Positions 7,613-15,944 of a stretch of 33,523 bases of DNA are shown here, in pieces. The stretch's first letter is position 1; every line of letters begins with the position of its first letter. Both the position numbers and the translations under genes were made by a program. Location of the stretch: positions 1 through 33,523 of the forward strand of contig JAKSTS010000007.1 in NCBI GenBank assembly GCA_024402455.1, given 5' to 3'. The stretch comes from Treponemataceae bacterium. Lineage in GTDB: Bacteria > Spirochaetota > Spirochaetia > Treponematales > Treponemataceae. The notes below the pieces were generated by a model, which did not search any database, had not been told where the DNA came from, and worked only from the letters and a program-made list of their open reading frames with translations.

Positions 7613-8650
7613 TTAAAGCAGAGGTATTCCTTTTTTTGCACAGTCATCAATCATAGACTGCGGCCATGTGCTTACCTGTGTTTCTCCGATATGAGCTTTT
7701 CGCAAAAGGTACATGCAAAGACGAGATTGTCCTATACCGCCACCAATTGTTGGTGTAAGTTCGCCTTTAAGAAGCCGTTCGTGGAAATAAAGCTTTTCTC
7801 TTTCTGTGCAGCCGCGTGCTTCAAGCTGTTTTTTCAAAGATTCAGGTGAAACACGTACACCCATAGAAGAAAGCTCAAATGCTCTTTCAAGAACAGGGTT
7901 CCAGACAAGCAGGTCACCGTTTAAACCGCGTTTGCCGTCTTCTGCTTCGCTAATCCAGTCGTCATAGTCAGGTGCACGCCCGTCATGTGCAGCACCGTCA
8001 GAAAGCGGTGCACCGATTCCAATAATAAAAACAGCACCATATTTTTTTGCAGCTGCGTTTTCACGTTCTTTTGCAGACAGTTTTGGATATTCCTGCAAAA
8101 GATCTTCTGCATGAATAAATGTTACTTCTTCAGGCAAAATCGGTGTAATCTGCGGGAATCTGTCGTAAATATAAAATTCGGTGCGTTTAAGACAGCGGTA
8201 AATCTTCTTTACAACTTCTTTCAAGAAAGCAACTGTACGGTCACTGTCAGAAACAGCCATTTCCCAGTCCCACTGGTCAACATAAAGCGAATGAATGTTG
8301 TCTAGCTCTTCATCTGCACGAATTGCATTCATGTCTGTATAAATGCCGAAACCACGAGGAAGTTTAAGTTCCGTAATTTTTACACGTTTCCATTTTGCAA
8401 GCGAATGAACAATTTCCATTGTCTGTTCATTCATGTCTTTTACCGGAAAACTTACAGGACGTTCAACACCGTTCAAATCATCGTTTAAGCCTGTTCCTTT
8501 TGGAACAAAAAGCGGTGCTGTAACACGTGTAAGATTTAATTCAGTTGAAAGTGTCAGCTGAAAAAAATCTTTAATCATAACAATTGCATGTTCCGTTTCT
8601 TTTACAGAAAGCAACGGTTTATATTTTTTTGGAATTGTAAGCTGAGACAT
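7613..8650 (-). CDS. asnA: Aspartate-ammonia ligase (asparagine synthetase A)
   Basis: Cytosolic, ammonia-dependent asparagine synthetase: Asp + NH3 + ATP to Asn + AMP + PPi. Start set at ATG 8650 (MSQLTIPKKYKPLLS), behind AAGGA; the longer frame upstream has no family resemblance. At 345 residues it is close to the usual ~330. Class II synthetase-fold motifs are evident: FVPKGTGLNDDLNGVERPVSFP near the N-terminus, LPRGFGIYTDMNAIRADEELDNIHSLYVDQWDWE in the middle, and the C-terminal motif 3 GGGIGQSRLCMYLLRKAHIGETQVSTWP. It follows argD by 79 bp in the same direction and is probably co-transcribed with the arginine genes, with a terminator right after it. Confidence 0.96.
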   Translation of the reverse strand: MSQLTIPKKYKPLLSVKETEHAIVMIKDFFQLTLSTELNLTRVTAPLFVPKGTGLNDDLNGVERPVSFPVKDMNEQTMEIVHSLAKWKRVKITELKLPRGFGIYTDMNAIRADEELDNIHSLYVDQWDWEMAVSDSDRTVAFLKEVVKKIYRCLKRTEFYIYDRFPQITPILPEEVTFIHAEDLLQEYPKLSAKERENAAAKKYGAVFIIGIGAPLSDGAAHDGRAPDYDDWISEAEDGKRGLNGDLLVWNPVLERAFELSSMGVRVSPESLKKQLEARGCTEREKLYFHERLLKGELTPTIGGGIGQSRLCMYLLRKAHIGETQVSTWPQSMIDDCAKKGIPLL

Positions 8651-8729
8651 TTGCTCTATCCTTATTATTTTAACAGGAATCTTTGAACACAAATTATCAG
8701 CCTATATTATAGAAGATTCCTGTATAGAT

Positions 8730-9902
8730 TTATTTTACACTTTCAAGCGCTGCTTTGAAAATCTTAAGCCCTTCAAGAGCCTGTGCTTCAGAAAGTATAA
8801 GCGGCGGCAAAAAGCGTACTGTTTTTGTGCCTGCTGTTGATACACACAAGCCGTTTTCAAGGCATTTTTTCTGAATATCACCAGGCACCTGCTTTACATC
8901 AATGCCAATCATCAGGCCTTTGCCACGAACTTCTGTTACACAAGACAGATTCCATGATTTTATGGTTTCGCGGATTAAATTGCCAACTTTGTTGACATTC
9001 TCAAAAAATGTCGGCTTAAGCATTTCACCAAGAACTGCGCGGCCACCTGCGCAGGCAAGCGGATTACCGCCAAATGTTGACTGATGGTCGCCTGCAACAA
9101 AAACATCTGTTGCCCTGCCGCCAAAAATGCATGCACCCATCGGAACACCGCCGGCAATGCCTTTTGCAGCTGTAATAACATCTGGATTAAGACCCATTGC
9201 AAGACTTGCAAACAAAGCACCAGTTCTTCCCATCCCGGTTTGAACTTCATCAATCATTACAAGAGCACCGGCTTTGCGTGCAGCATCGCATGCAGCTTTT
9301 GCCCATTTTTCATCAACAAGGTTTACGCCGCCTTCACCCTGAACACATTCCATTAAAAAAGCACAGACTGTATCATCAAAGATTTTGTTAATTGCATCAA
9401 AATCGCCCGGTTCAATGTATTTAAAACCTTCTGGATATGGTGCAAAACAGTCCGGATGAAATTTGTCCTGTCCTGTTGCCATAAGCGTTGCAAGAGACCG
9501 GCCGTGGAAAGACTGCTTGAGTGTTACAATTGTCTTTCTCTTTCCGCCGTTGTCTTTGCTTTCAAGCCAGCCGAATTTGCGTGCAAGTTTGATTGCAGCT
9601 TCGTTTGCTTCTGCACCAGAGTTGCAGAAATAAACGCGTTTCATTCCTGTTGCTTTTGTAAGTTCATCTGCAAAAGCAAGGTTTGTATCAGAAGTATAAT
9701 AATTTCCGATATGAATTTCTTTCTTGATTTGTGCTGTCAGTGCGTCAACAAGAATCGGATTATTATGTCCCAGACTGTTAACACCAATACCAGAAACAAA
9801 ATCAATATATTTTTTGCCGTTAGAATCCGTAAGTTCTGCGCCGTTTCCGCTGACAAAAGTTACGTTAAAGCTTCCATAATTGTTTGCTACAATTCCAGCC
9901 AT
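8730..9902 (-). CDS. argD: Acetylornithine aminotransferase
   Basis: PLP-dependent class III aminotransferase (390 aa) that converts N-acetylglutamate semialdehyde to N-acetylornithine with glutamate as donor. Key features are NSGAEANEAAIKLARKFG (cofactor phosphate loop), MIDEVQTGMGRTGALFA (Asp that contacts the pyridine ring), and AAKGIAGGVPMGA with the Schiff-base Lys. TFGGNPLACAGG is also typical. Preceded by AAGGAAA. It sits 64 bp after argB, with a hairpin in the gap. The family overlaps with GabT and RocD; the arg context decides in favour of ArgD, possibly also serving lysine synthesis as DapC. Confidence 0.95.
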   Translation of the reverse strand: MAGIVANNYGSFNVTFVSGNGAELTDSNGKKYIDFVSGIGVNSLGHNNPILVDALTAQIKKEIHIGNYYTSDTNLAFADELTKATGMKRVYFCNSGAEANEAAIKLARKFGWLESKDNGGKRKTIVTLKQSFHGRSLATLMATGQDKFHPDCFAPYPEGFKYIEPGDFDAINKIFDDTVCAFLMECVQGEGGVNLVDEKWAKAACDAARKAGALVMIDEVQTGMGRTGALFASLAMGLNPDVITAAKGIAGGVPMGACIFGGRATDVFVAGDHQSTFGGNPLACAGGRAVLGEMLKPTFFENVNKVGNLIRETIKSWNLSCVTEVRGKGLMIGIDVKQVPGDIQKKCLENGLCVSTAGTKTVRFLPPLILSEAQALEGLKIFKAALESVK

Positions 9903-9931
9903 TTGTTTTTCCTTATATGAACAAAATCTAC

Positions 9932-9956
9932 AAGTTTTCGGATTTACCGGAAACTT
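9932..9956 (-). other. Intercistronic hairpin, argB-argD
   Basis: Arms AAGTTTTCGG and CCGGAAACTT form a 10-bp stem (one G-U) around ATTTA just after the argB stop. The minus-strand tail GTAGATTTTGTTC is only weakly T-rich. Likely mRNA stabilisation or partial termination rather than a full stop. Confidence 0.45.
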
Positions 9957-9966
9957 CCATACAATC

Positions 9967-10830
9967 TTACAGAATCATTGTACCAACACCGCGGTCACTG
10001 AAAACTTCAAGCAAAAGAGCATGAGGAACACGGCCGTCAATAATGTGCGTTCGAAGGACACCGCCATCCAAAGCTTCAGTACAGCACGCAACTTTTGGAA
10101 TCATTCCGCTTGATATTACGCCGCTTTCTACAAGCTGTGGAATATCTTCACGTTTGATGACAGAAATCAGCGAAGACGGGTCTTTTACATCTCGCAAAAG
10201 CCCTGGAACATTTGTCATCTGAACAAATTTTTCTGCTTTTAATGCAACTGCAATTTTTGCAGCGGCAGTGTCTGCATTAATATTATAAGAATGATTATCT
10301 CCAGGTCCGCCTGCTGCAACAGTTGAAACAACCGGAATAAATCCGTCAGCAATTACCTGATTGATAATTGAAGGATTTATAGCAGTTACTTCACCAACAA
10401 AACCTAAGTCTTCGCCTTTTGATGTAAGTTTTGTTGCTGTAAGCATGCCGCCGTCTATGCCGCAAAGACCGACAGCCTTGCCGCCGGCTTTTTGAAGCAG
10501 ACCGACAATTTCTTTGTTTATTTTGCCGGCAAGCACTTCCTGCACAACTTCCATTGTTTCTTCATCTGTGTACCGCAGACCGTTTACAAATTTTGATTCC
10601 TTGCCGATTTTCTCAAGCGCAGCATTAATTTCTGGTCCGCCGCCATGCACAAGAACAGAACGGATTCCAACAAGACTCATAAGAACCAAGTCTTCCATTA
10701 CAGCCTGTTTAAGTTCTGTATTAAGCATTGCGTTTCCGCCGTATTTTACGACAATAGTTTTACCGGCATAACGCTGAATATAAGGCATTGCCTGAACAAG
10801 GACATCGGTCCAGTCTTCATTAGAAATCAT
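9967..10830 (-). CDS. argB: Acetylglutamate kinase
   Basis: Amino-acid kinase (287 aa) that phosphorylates N-acetylglutamate, the second step of arginine synthesis and often the arginine-feedback point. Motifs: TIVVKYGGNAM (ATP-binding Lys and glycine loop), LVHGGGPEINAAL (substrate binding), YNINADTAAAKIAVALKAEKFVQMTNVPGLL (nucleotide site). The N-terminal ~20 residues (IQRYAGKTIVVK) include the short helix seen in arginine-sensitive enzymes, so inhibition by arginine is plausible. The ATG overlaps the argJ stop by four bases (ATGA), implying translational coupling. Confidence 0.96.
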   Translation of the reverse strand: MISNEDWTDVLVQAMPYIQRYAGKTIVVKYGGNAMLNTELKQAVMEDLVLMSLVGIRSVLVHGGGPEINAALEKIGKESKFVNGLRYTDEETMEVVQEVLAGKINKEIVGLLQKAGGKAVGLCGIDGGMLTATKLTSKGEDLGFVGEVTAINPSIINQVIADGFIPVVSTVAAGGPGDNHSYNINADTAAAKIAVALKAEKFVQMTNVPGLLRDVKDPSSLISVIKREDIPQLVESGVISSGMIPKVACCTEALDGGVLRTHIIDGRVPHALLLEVFSDRGVGTMIL

Positions 10831-12047
10831 GTACGATAATCTCCGTTAATCTTTACATATTCATAAGTCAAATCGCAGCCCCAGGCTGTTCCTGAAGCAT
10901 TGCCGTCTTTTAACGTAATCAAAATCTTTACTTCTTTTTCGTTAAGAACAATTTTTGCCTTGTCCTCGTCAAAAGCAAGATCTGCACCGTCTTTGCAAAC
11001 ATCAATTGTTCCTTTGCTGTTTGTAAAAGAAACGCTTGTTTTTGTCTGGTCAAAAAATTCGCCAGAATAACCCATCGCACAAAGGATTCGTCCCCAGTTT
11101 GCATCTGCACCAAAAAATGCAGCTTTTACAAGACTTGAACTGATTACAGACTTTGCAAGTTTTCGTGCAACGTCAACCGAAGAAGCACCATTTACGGTAC
11201 ATTCAATCAAACGTTCTGCACCCTCGCCGTCCGCTGCAATTTTTCGGGCCATAATTGTGTTGATTTCGTTGAGTGCTTCAAGAAAAGCGTCAAAATCAGG
11301 ACCTTTTGCTGTAATTTTTGCATTTCCAGCCATGCCGTTTGCAAGAATTGAAAGCGTATCATTTGTACTTGTGTCGCCGTCAACAGATACACAGTTATAT
11401 GTGCCTTTAATGCTTTCTGACAAAGCAGCCTGAAGCATTTCGCTTGAAATATCACAGTCTGTTGTAATAAAGCCAAGCATTGTTCCCATATTAATGTGAA
11501 TCATGCCGGAACCTTTTGCCATGGTTCCAATGCGGACAGTTTTTCCACCGATTACGGTTTCAACTGCAGCTTCTTTATAACGGGTGTCTGTCGTCATAAT
11601 GGCTTCTCTTGCTGCAACGTTGCCAGAACGGCTGAGCCCGTTTTTTAAAGCTGGAACAGCTTTTTCAATTACATCTATGTTAATCTGCTGACCAATAACG
11701 CCAGTAGAGCAGACAATCACATCAGTTTCTGCAATAGAAAGTGCATTTGCAGCTGCCCGAGCCATTCGCAAAGCATTTTCTGCACCTTTTGCACCTGTAC
11801 ATGCATTTGCATTGCCAGAATTAGCAATTACAGCCTGAGCCCGACCCGTTTTTACATTTTCGCGCGAAAGCTTTACAGCTTCTGCCTTTACCAGGTTTGA
11901 AGTAAAAACAGCACCAACACTACAAGGTTTTTCTGAATAAATCAGAGCTAAATCGTTTTTGGTTCTGCCGGGTTTAATTCCGGCAAGCACACCATTTGCA
12001 CTAAAACCAAGCGGAGCACAAACACCGCCTTCAATCAGTTTAGACAC
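10827..12047 (-). CDS. argJ: Glutamate N-acetyltransferase / amino-acid N-acetyltransferase (ornithine acetyltransferase)
   Basis: Moves the acetyl group from N-acetylornithine to glutamate (recycling route); some members also use acetyl-CoA. The 406-residue precursor has the self-cleavage site within GSGMIHINMGTMLGFITTD, where the Thr of GTML (usually ATML) becomes the N-terminal nucleophile of the β chain. Other marks are IANSGNANACTG near the N-terminus, VCSTGVIGQ and the C-terminal DLTYEYVKINGDYRT. Start is GTG at 12047, ten bases after AGAGG. Whether it is mono- or bifunctional cannot be read from the sequence, but no argA or argE is present in the window. Confidence 0.96.
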   Translation of the reverse strand: MSKLIEGGVCAPLGFSANGVLAGIKPGRTKNDLALIYSEKPCSVGAVFTSNLVKAEAVKLSRENVKTGRAQAVIANSGNANACTGAKGAENALRMARAAANALSIAETDVIVCSTGVIGQQINIDVIEKAVPALKNGLSRSGNVAAREAIMTTDTRYKEAAVETVIGGKTVRIGTMAKGSGMIHINMGTMLGFITTDCDISSEMLQAALSESIKGTYNCVSVDGDTSTNDTLSILANGMAGNAKITAKGPDFDAFLEALNEINTIMARKIAADGEGAERLIECTVNGASSVDVARKLAKSVISSSLVKAAFFGADANWGRILCAMGYSGEFFDQTKTSVSFTNSKGTIDVCKDGADLAFDEDKAKIVLNEKEVKILITLKDGNASGTAWGCDLTYEYVKINGDYRT

Positions 12048-12072
12048 TTTCGTATGGCCTCTAATCTTTTTA

Positions 12073-12101
12073 TGAAATATCTTAAATATTCAGATATTTC
12101 A
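12073..12101. promoter_or_regulatory. Palindrome in the argC-argJ gap
   Basis: Perfect 10-bp arms TGAAATATCT and AGATATTTCA around TAAATATTC. A second, smaller inverted repeat (TTTCAG/CTGAAA) lies at 12112-12130. Neither is followed by a T-run on the minus strand. The AT-rich TGAA...TTCA ends recall ArgR-type operators, but the spacing differs from the usual 18-bp box, so this is only a candidate operator or processing hairpin. Confidence 0.4.
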
Positions 12102-12161
12102 TCAGTTTATTTTTCAGAGTTACCCTGAAACTATAATTTTCAGAGCCTCTTATTTTCTATT

Positions 12162-13223
12162 CTAGAAAGCTGGTGGAATCATATCAATTCCAGTTTCTTC
12201 CTTATAACCAAGCATTATGTTCATGTTCTGCACAGCCTGACCTGCAGCGCCTTTCAGCATGTTATCAAGAGCTGAGCAGACTTCAAGCATTCGGCCGTCA
12301 TGAACAACATGAACCGAAATATCGCAAAAATTTGAATAACGGACATTTTTTGTCGTCGGAATCATGCCAGACGGCAAAACACGAACAAACGGTTCATTTG
12401 CATAAAAATCACTGTAAAGCCGCTGAATAATCTTGCTGTTTATTTCAGCACCGGCTGCTTCACAAATTGTATCATTCAACTGAGCATAAACAGTGCTTAT
12501 AATTCCACGGCTCATTGGAACAAGATGAGGCGTAAAAACAACGCCACATTTTGTGCCTGCTGCAACAGACAGATTCCGTTCAATTTCTGGCTGGTGCCGG
12601 TGAGAACCTACTGCATAAGGCGAAAAAGCTTCGCCACATTCAGTAAACTGATTTTTCATCGACGGATTGCGGCCCGTTCCGGTTACGCCGCTTTTAGAGT
12701 CAACAATAATCGGATCAAACTTTATAAGACCATTTTCAATGGCAGGCAAAAGTGCCAGTGTTGCAGAAGTAACATAACAGCCAGGATTGCCAATAATCCG
12801 TGCTTTTGCAATTTTTTTGCGGTTCATTTCAGGCAGACCATAAACAGATTCTGCATGTATTGCCGGATATTTCCAGCTTTCTTTGTACCATTTAGTAAAA
12901 GTTGCTTCGTCGTCATCAAAACGGAAGTCTGCAGACATATCAATGAGTTTCTTTCCGTTTTTAATGCAATAATCTGCATACTGTTCAGCAACCCCATGAG
13001 GTAGAGCAGTAAAAATAATGTCAGATTTTTCAAGGACAGAATCTGCATTAACAAGTTTTATGTCAACATTATCCATAAGATTTGGATACACATCCTGCAT
13101 CTGTTGACCTTCAAAACTTACTGAACTTAAATTCAGGCTTCTTACCTTCGGGTGACGAGCAAGCAATCTTACTAATTCTGCACCAACATAACCAGTTGCA
13201 CCAATAATTCCTACGTGTACCAT
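12162..13223 (-). CDS. argC: N-acetyl-gamma-glutamyl-phosphate reductase
   Basis: NADPH-dependent reductase of the third arginine step. Start set at ATG 13223 (MVHVGIIGATGYVGAELVRLL), four bases after GGAGG, giving 353 residues, normal for the type 1 enzyme (~345). The Rossmann motif GIIGATGYVGAEL is at the N-terminus; the catalytic Cys149 sits in IIGNPGCYVTSATLALLPA; VGSHRHQPEIE carries the conserved His region. It is the first gene of argC-J-B-D, with 114 bp before argJ. The pathway order of the cluster supports the call. Confidence 0.96.
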   Translation of the reverse strand: MVHVGIIGATGYVGAELVRLLARHPKVRSLNLSSVSFEGQQMQDVYPNLMDNVDIKLVNADSVLEKSDIIFTALPHGVAEQYADYCIKNGKKLIDMSADFRFDDDEATFTKWYKESWKYPAIHAESVYGLPEMNRKKIAKARIIGNPGCYVTSATLALLPAIENGLIKFDPIIVDSKSGVTGTGRNPSMKNQFTECGEAFSPYAVGSHRHQPEIERNLSVAAGTKCGVVFTPHLVPMSRGIISTVYAQLNDTICEAAGAEINSKIIQRLYSDFYANEPFVRVLPSGMIPTTKNVRYSNFCDISVHVVHDGRMLEVCSALDNMLKGAAGQAVQNMNIMLGYKEETGIDMIPPAF

Positions 13224-13646
13224 CTTTCCTCCAGACTGAACAAAGACCAGCACTTTCGCCGGTTAGCCAGACTTTTTGCTTCGTCTCGACCATTTTTGCA
13301 CAAAATGTATATTTATGCAATATCATTGTATAAAATTACCACATGCAAGTTGATTTTAGACAAAAACTTAAAATATTTAAGGTTAAACTAACTTCAACAT
13401 AAAACAGAATCTTAAAAATTGAAAATTTCAAGATATGTTTATATCTGCACCTGTACTTTTATGATACTGCACATTTCAAGTTTTCCGCTACTTTTTTTTC
13501 TATGCAATAAACGAAACTCGACGCACGAATAAAATCTTTTAGTTTTACAGAAAACTTCTTTTATTATCGGAAAAATATGCCTTAACTTATAAAGTTTTCC
13601 AGATGCTTACTTGAATTCGTTTAGCAGTGCATGATAAACTATAGTC
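13224..13646. other. Divergent intergenic region, argC / lipoprotein
   Basis: About 420 bp, AT-rich, with no gene that I can support. It must hold the argC promoter (minus strand) and the lipoprotein promoter (plus strand). An imperfect palindrome TGTATATTTATGCA at 13306-13319 (10 of 14 positions symmetric) lies about 80 bp upstream of argC and might be an operator for an ArgR-like regulator; this is weak. Confidence 0.5.
13632..13640 (+). promoter_or_regulatory. Extended -10 element, probably leaderless lipoprotein transcript
   Basis: TGATAAACT (TGn + TAAACT) ends six bases before the ATG at 13647, so RNA would start at or next to the start codon. No Shine-Dalgarno precedes the ATG. TTGAAT at 13612-13617 is a possible -35 (about 17 bp upstream). 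One of four such arrangements in the window. Confidence 0.5.
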
Positions 13647-14129
13647 ATGAATAAAGCATTTTCTAAATTAATTTATATTATTGCAGCAGGCATGATTTTT
13701 GTTTCATGCAGCACCATTCCAAAAGACATTGACGAAGATTTAGGTCCGGCAGAAATCATCATCAGGGCACAGCAATATTCAGATGAAAGCAAAACATCTG
13801 CAGCCGAAATGATGTATAACAAGCTGCTCGATAATTATGGTTCAGACACAACATACAGAGTCATCGGCGAGTATGAAATTGCACATATTAAACTTAAGCA
13901 GAAAAAATACAGCGCAGCAGAACCGCTCTATGAAGACATCATCAACATTTATGAATCTACATACGAAACACTGCCGGGCAAATATCTGCTTCTTGCACAA
14001 AACGACTTAGAGCGCCTGCGCGAAGCTACAAAATATAAAACAACAACTAAAAAGCTGTTTACCAAAAAAGAAAAAGCAAAAAAACAGCAGGAAGAAGAAG
14101 ACGAAGAGAATTCACAGGCTTTCTGGTGA
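13647..14129 (+). CDS. Small lipoprotein with TPR-like helices
   Basis: A 160-aa predicted lipoprotein. The signal peptide MNKAFSKLIYIIAAGMIFVSC ends in a spirochaete-type lipobox (FVSC, Cys21). Residues ~35-120 form paired amphipathic helices resembling tetratricopeptide repeats (AAEMMYNKLLDNYG; IGEYEIAHIKLKQKKYSAAEPLYEDII), as in BamD-like or tol-pal-associated proteins. The C-terminus is a highly charged Lys/Glu tail (KKEKAKKQQEEEDEENSQ). It has its own terminator. Proteins of this type occur widely in Treponema; a role as assembly scaffold at the outer membrane or periplasm is inference. The start lacks a Shine-Dalgarno, as discussed for the -10 element just upstream. Confidence 0.8.
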   Translation: MNKAFSKLIYIIAAGMIFVSCSTIPKDIDEDLGPAEIIIRAQQYSDESKTSAAEMMYNKLLDNYGSDTTYRVIGEYEIAHIKLKQKKYSAAEPLYEDIINIYESTYETLPGKYLLLAQNDLERLREATKYKTTTKKLFTKKEKAKKQQEEEDEENSQAFW

Positions 14130-14142
14130 TTTTTACCGAACA

Positions 14143-14173
14143 ACCCCGTTGCATGACAACGGGGTATTTTTTT
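14143..14173 (+). terminator. Rho-independent terminator after the small lipoprotein gene
   Basis: Perfect 9-bp stem ACCCCGTTG / CAACGGGGT with CATGA loop, followed by ATTTTTTTAT. It lies 14 bp after the stop and isolates the gene from the next one. Confidence 0.92.
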
Positions 14174-14217
14174 ATCAACACATTAGGACATTTTCGCTTT
14201 TCTTGAACAGATTTTTG

Positions 14218-14226
14218 TGATACAAT
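14218..14226 (+). promoter_or_regulatory. Extended -10 element, probably leaderless transcript of the conserved unknown gene
   Basis: TGATACAAT (TGn + TACAAT), eight bases before the GTG at 14235. No Shine-Dalgarno lies between. The upstream terminator at 14143-14173 means that a promoter is needed here. A GTG earlier at 14217 falls inside the -10 element and cannot be the start if this promoter is used. Confidence 0.55.
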
Positions 14227-14234
14227 TTCGACTT

Positions 14235-15332
14235 GTGGAATCATCAGAAAAGAAAGAAGAAATAGTATTTACACCTGTTGCAATTGACGAATTTTTTGAA
14301 GATGAACAATACGCTCAAAAAATGGACGAGTACAATACAAACATTATTGTGCTTACACCAAAAGAGCGCAAACTCGTCAACATGGTGTTTGACAGACTTA
14401 GAACCACATCACCAGAATCTCTTGAAAATCTTGCAGCACGCATCAGCGACCTGGAACGCTTAACAGCAACAATTGCACGGTTCCCGTCTTTAATGCAGCG
14501 CCAGGTCATTGCTGACCAGGAAGTCCGTACACAGGAATCTTTGATTCATGCACTTCTTGATTTTAGAAACGGCGACCGCATGCTTCATCTTCCAACAAAA
14601 GCCATTCTTGGTAAAGGATTCCTTGTAGCAAAATTTCATACGTTTGTTGCCATTTCAAAAACAGCCAGAAGCCAGCATTTTCCACGCGCAGAGCTTGAAC
14701 AGCTGCGCTCAGCAACACTCGCAATTATGTTTACAATCATGGCAGAAGACGTTTATCTGTCTTTGCTTGAAGACACAACAATTTCAACAGACATCCGCGA
14801 ACAAATTGCAACATCGCTTATCATCCTGTGGGAACACCGAAGTGACCAAACTGTTGCAGAAATTGCACCAGTTCTTGAAGCCGTATGGCTTGCCCGCGAC
14901 AAAATTGTTCCGGCTTTTGGTACAATGGTTGGAACAAGTGAACTTTTGCGTCTGACAATTGAACTTGATGAACAATGGACATCTTTTATTAAAAACAGGC
15001 TTGAAGATGTAGACGTTTCTAAAGCACTTGAAGAGTTTCTGTTTGGTCTTTCGTATGAACAGATTAATCTTTTGAAAGAAAAAATTAAAGAACAGAAATA
15101 TCTTTCGATTAGCCGCGATGATGTTTATGCACTGCTCGGAGAACACATTCCAGTTGATATCGAATTTGACCCGCGAAACTTTTACCTGCGCTACACCATC
15201 AGACGTGATAATGCACGGGCACGCTCAAGAATGAACAAAGAAGGTCCGCATAAAACACTCGAAGACCATTTCGTTAAATTTATTCTTGAACAGAACAAAG
15301 AGACACAACATAAAGACGCTTATGCAAGATAA
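14235..15332 (+). CDS. Conserved spirochaete-type protein of unknown function
   Basis: I recognise no named domain in this 365-aa protein (start taken as GTG 14235, MESSEKKEEIVFTPV). It has no signal peptide or membrane segment and is therefore probably cytosolic. It looks all-helical: RLRTTSPESLENLAARISDLERL, VRTQESLIHALLDFRNGD, LRSATLAIMFTIMAEDVYLSLLEDTTISTDIREQIATSLIILWEHR, and then APVLEAVWLARDKIVPAFG. The C-terminal third is basic and rich in Arg (FYLRYTIRRDNARARSRM), ending HKTLEDHFVKFILEQNK. The regular helix pairs suggest a HEAT- or scaffold-like fold. The downstream XRE-cupin regulator overlaps its end by 11 bp, so the two are probably one operon and may work together. Confidence 0.75.
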   Translation: MESSEKKEEIVFTPVAIDEFFEDEQYAQKMDEYNTNIIVLTPKERKLVNMVFDRLRTTSPESLENLAARISDLERLTATIARFPSLMQRQVIADQEVRTQESLIHALLDFRNGDRMLHLPTKAILGKGFLVAKFHTFVAISKTARSQHFPRAELEQLRSATLAIMFTIMAEDVYLSLLEDTTISTDIREQIATSLIILWEHRSDQTVAEIAPVLEAVWLARDKIVPAFGTMVGTSELLRLTIELDEQWTSFIKNRLEDVDVSKALEEFLFGLSYEQINLLKEKIKEQKYLSISRDDVYALLGEHIPVDIEFDPRNFYLRYTIRRDNARARSRMNKEGPHKTLEDHFVKFILEQNKETQHKDAYAR

Positions 15333-15900
15333 AAAAGAACCATTCCGCTTTGGCGAAAAATTAAGACAGGTGCGCGAACGCAAAGGATATACATTAAAAG
15401 TTGTGGCACAGCAGGCCGGCGTAAGCGAAAGTCTTGTTTCTCAAATTGAACGCAATAAAGTTTCTCCTGCAATAGACACGCTGCTGGCTCTTGCAGACGT
15501 GCTTGATATAAGCCTTGAATATCTTTTTGAAGAATATCGTCCATCGCGGCCAGTCCGTGTAATAACCGCCGGCAACAGACGTAAAGTTGCAGAAGCAGAA
15601 ATTACTTACGAAGAAATTACACAACCGACCGAAAGCGACGGGCTTCATGCACTTGAATCTTACATCATTACAATTCCGCCCAAAACACAGACGCACCGCG
15701 GTTCATATGGCCACCCCGGCAGAGAATTCGGTTACATAATGGAAGGAACTGCAACACTGCAATATGAAACTGCGTCTTACACCTTGAATGAAGGCGACAG
15801 CGTTTCTTTTGCAGCATCTTCGCCGCACGTGCTTACAAATAACAGTGACAAAATCTTAAAAGCATTATGGGTTGTAACCCCACCGCAAAGATTCATCTAG
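15322..15900 (+). CDS. XRE-family transcriptional regulator with C-terminal cupin domain
   Basis: A 192-aa regulator. Start set at ATG 15322 (MQDKKEPFRFGEKLRQVRE), inside the last codons of the upstream gene (11-bp overlap); an in-frame TTG at 15286 is less likely. Residues ~11-66 are a classic HTH_3 (LKVVAQQAGVSESLVSQIERNKVSPAIDTLLALADVLDI). Residues ~115-190 are a cupin β-barrel (HRGSYGHPGREFGYIMEGTATLQYE; LNEGDSVSFAASSPHVLTN) that in PuuR/SinR-like relatives binds a small ligand or metal. It could regulate its own operon or a metabolic gene elsewhere. The ligand is unknown. Confidence 0.92.
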   Translation: MQDKKEPFRFGEKLRQVRERKGYTLKVVAQQAGVSESLVSQIERNKVSPAIDTLLALADVLDISLEYLFEEYRPSRPVRVITAGNRRKVAEAEITYEEITQPTESDGLHALESYIITIPPKTQTHRGSYGHPGREFGYIMEGTATLQYETASYTLNEGDSVSFAASSPHVLTNNSDKILKALWVVTPPQRFI

Positions 15901-15944
15901 CACACAGACACGGTTTCAGTACACAGCGAAACAAATTCAGCTGA

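Noticed and set aside
15286..15321. Upstream TTG start for the XRE-cupin regulator
   Set aside because: It would add 12 residues with no family match, deep inside the preceding gene; ATG 15322 fits the family N-terminus.
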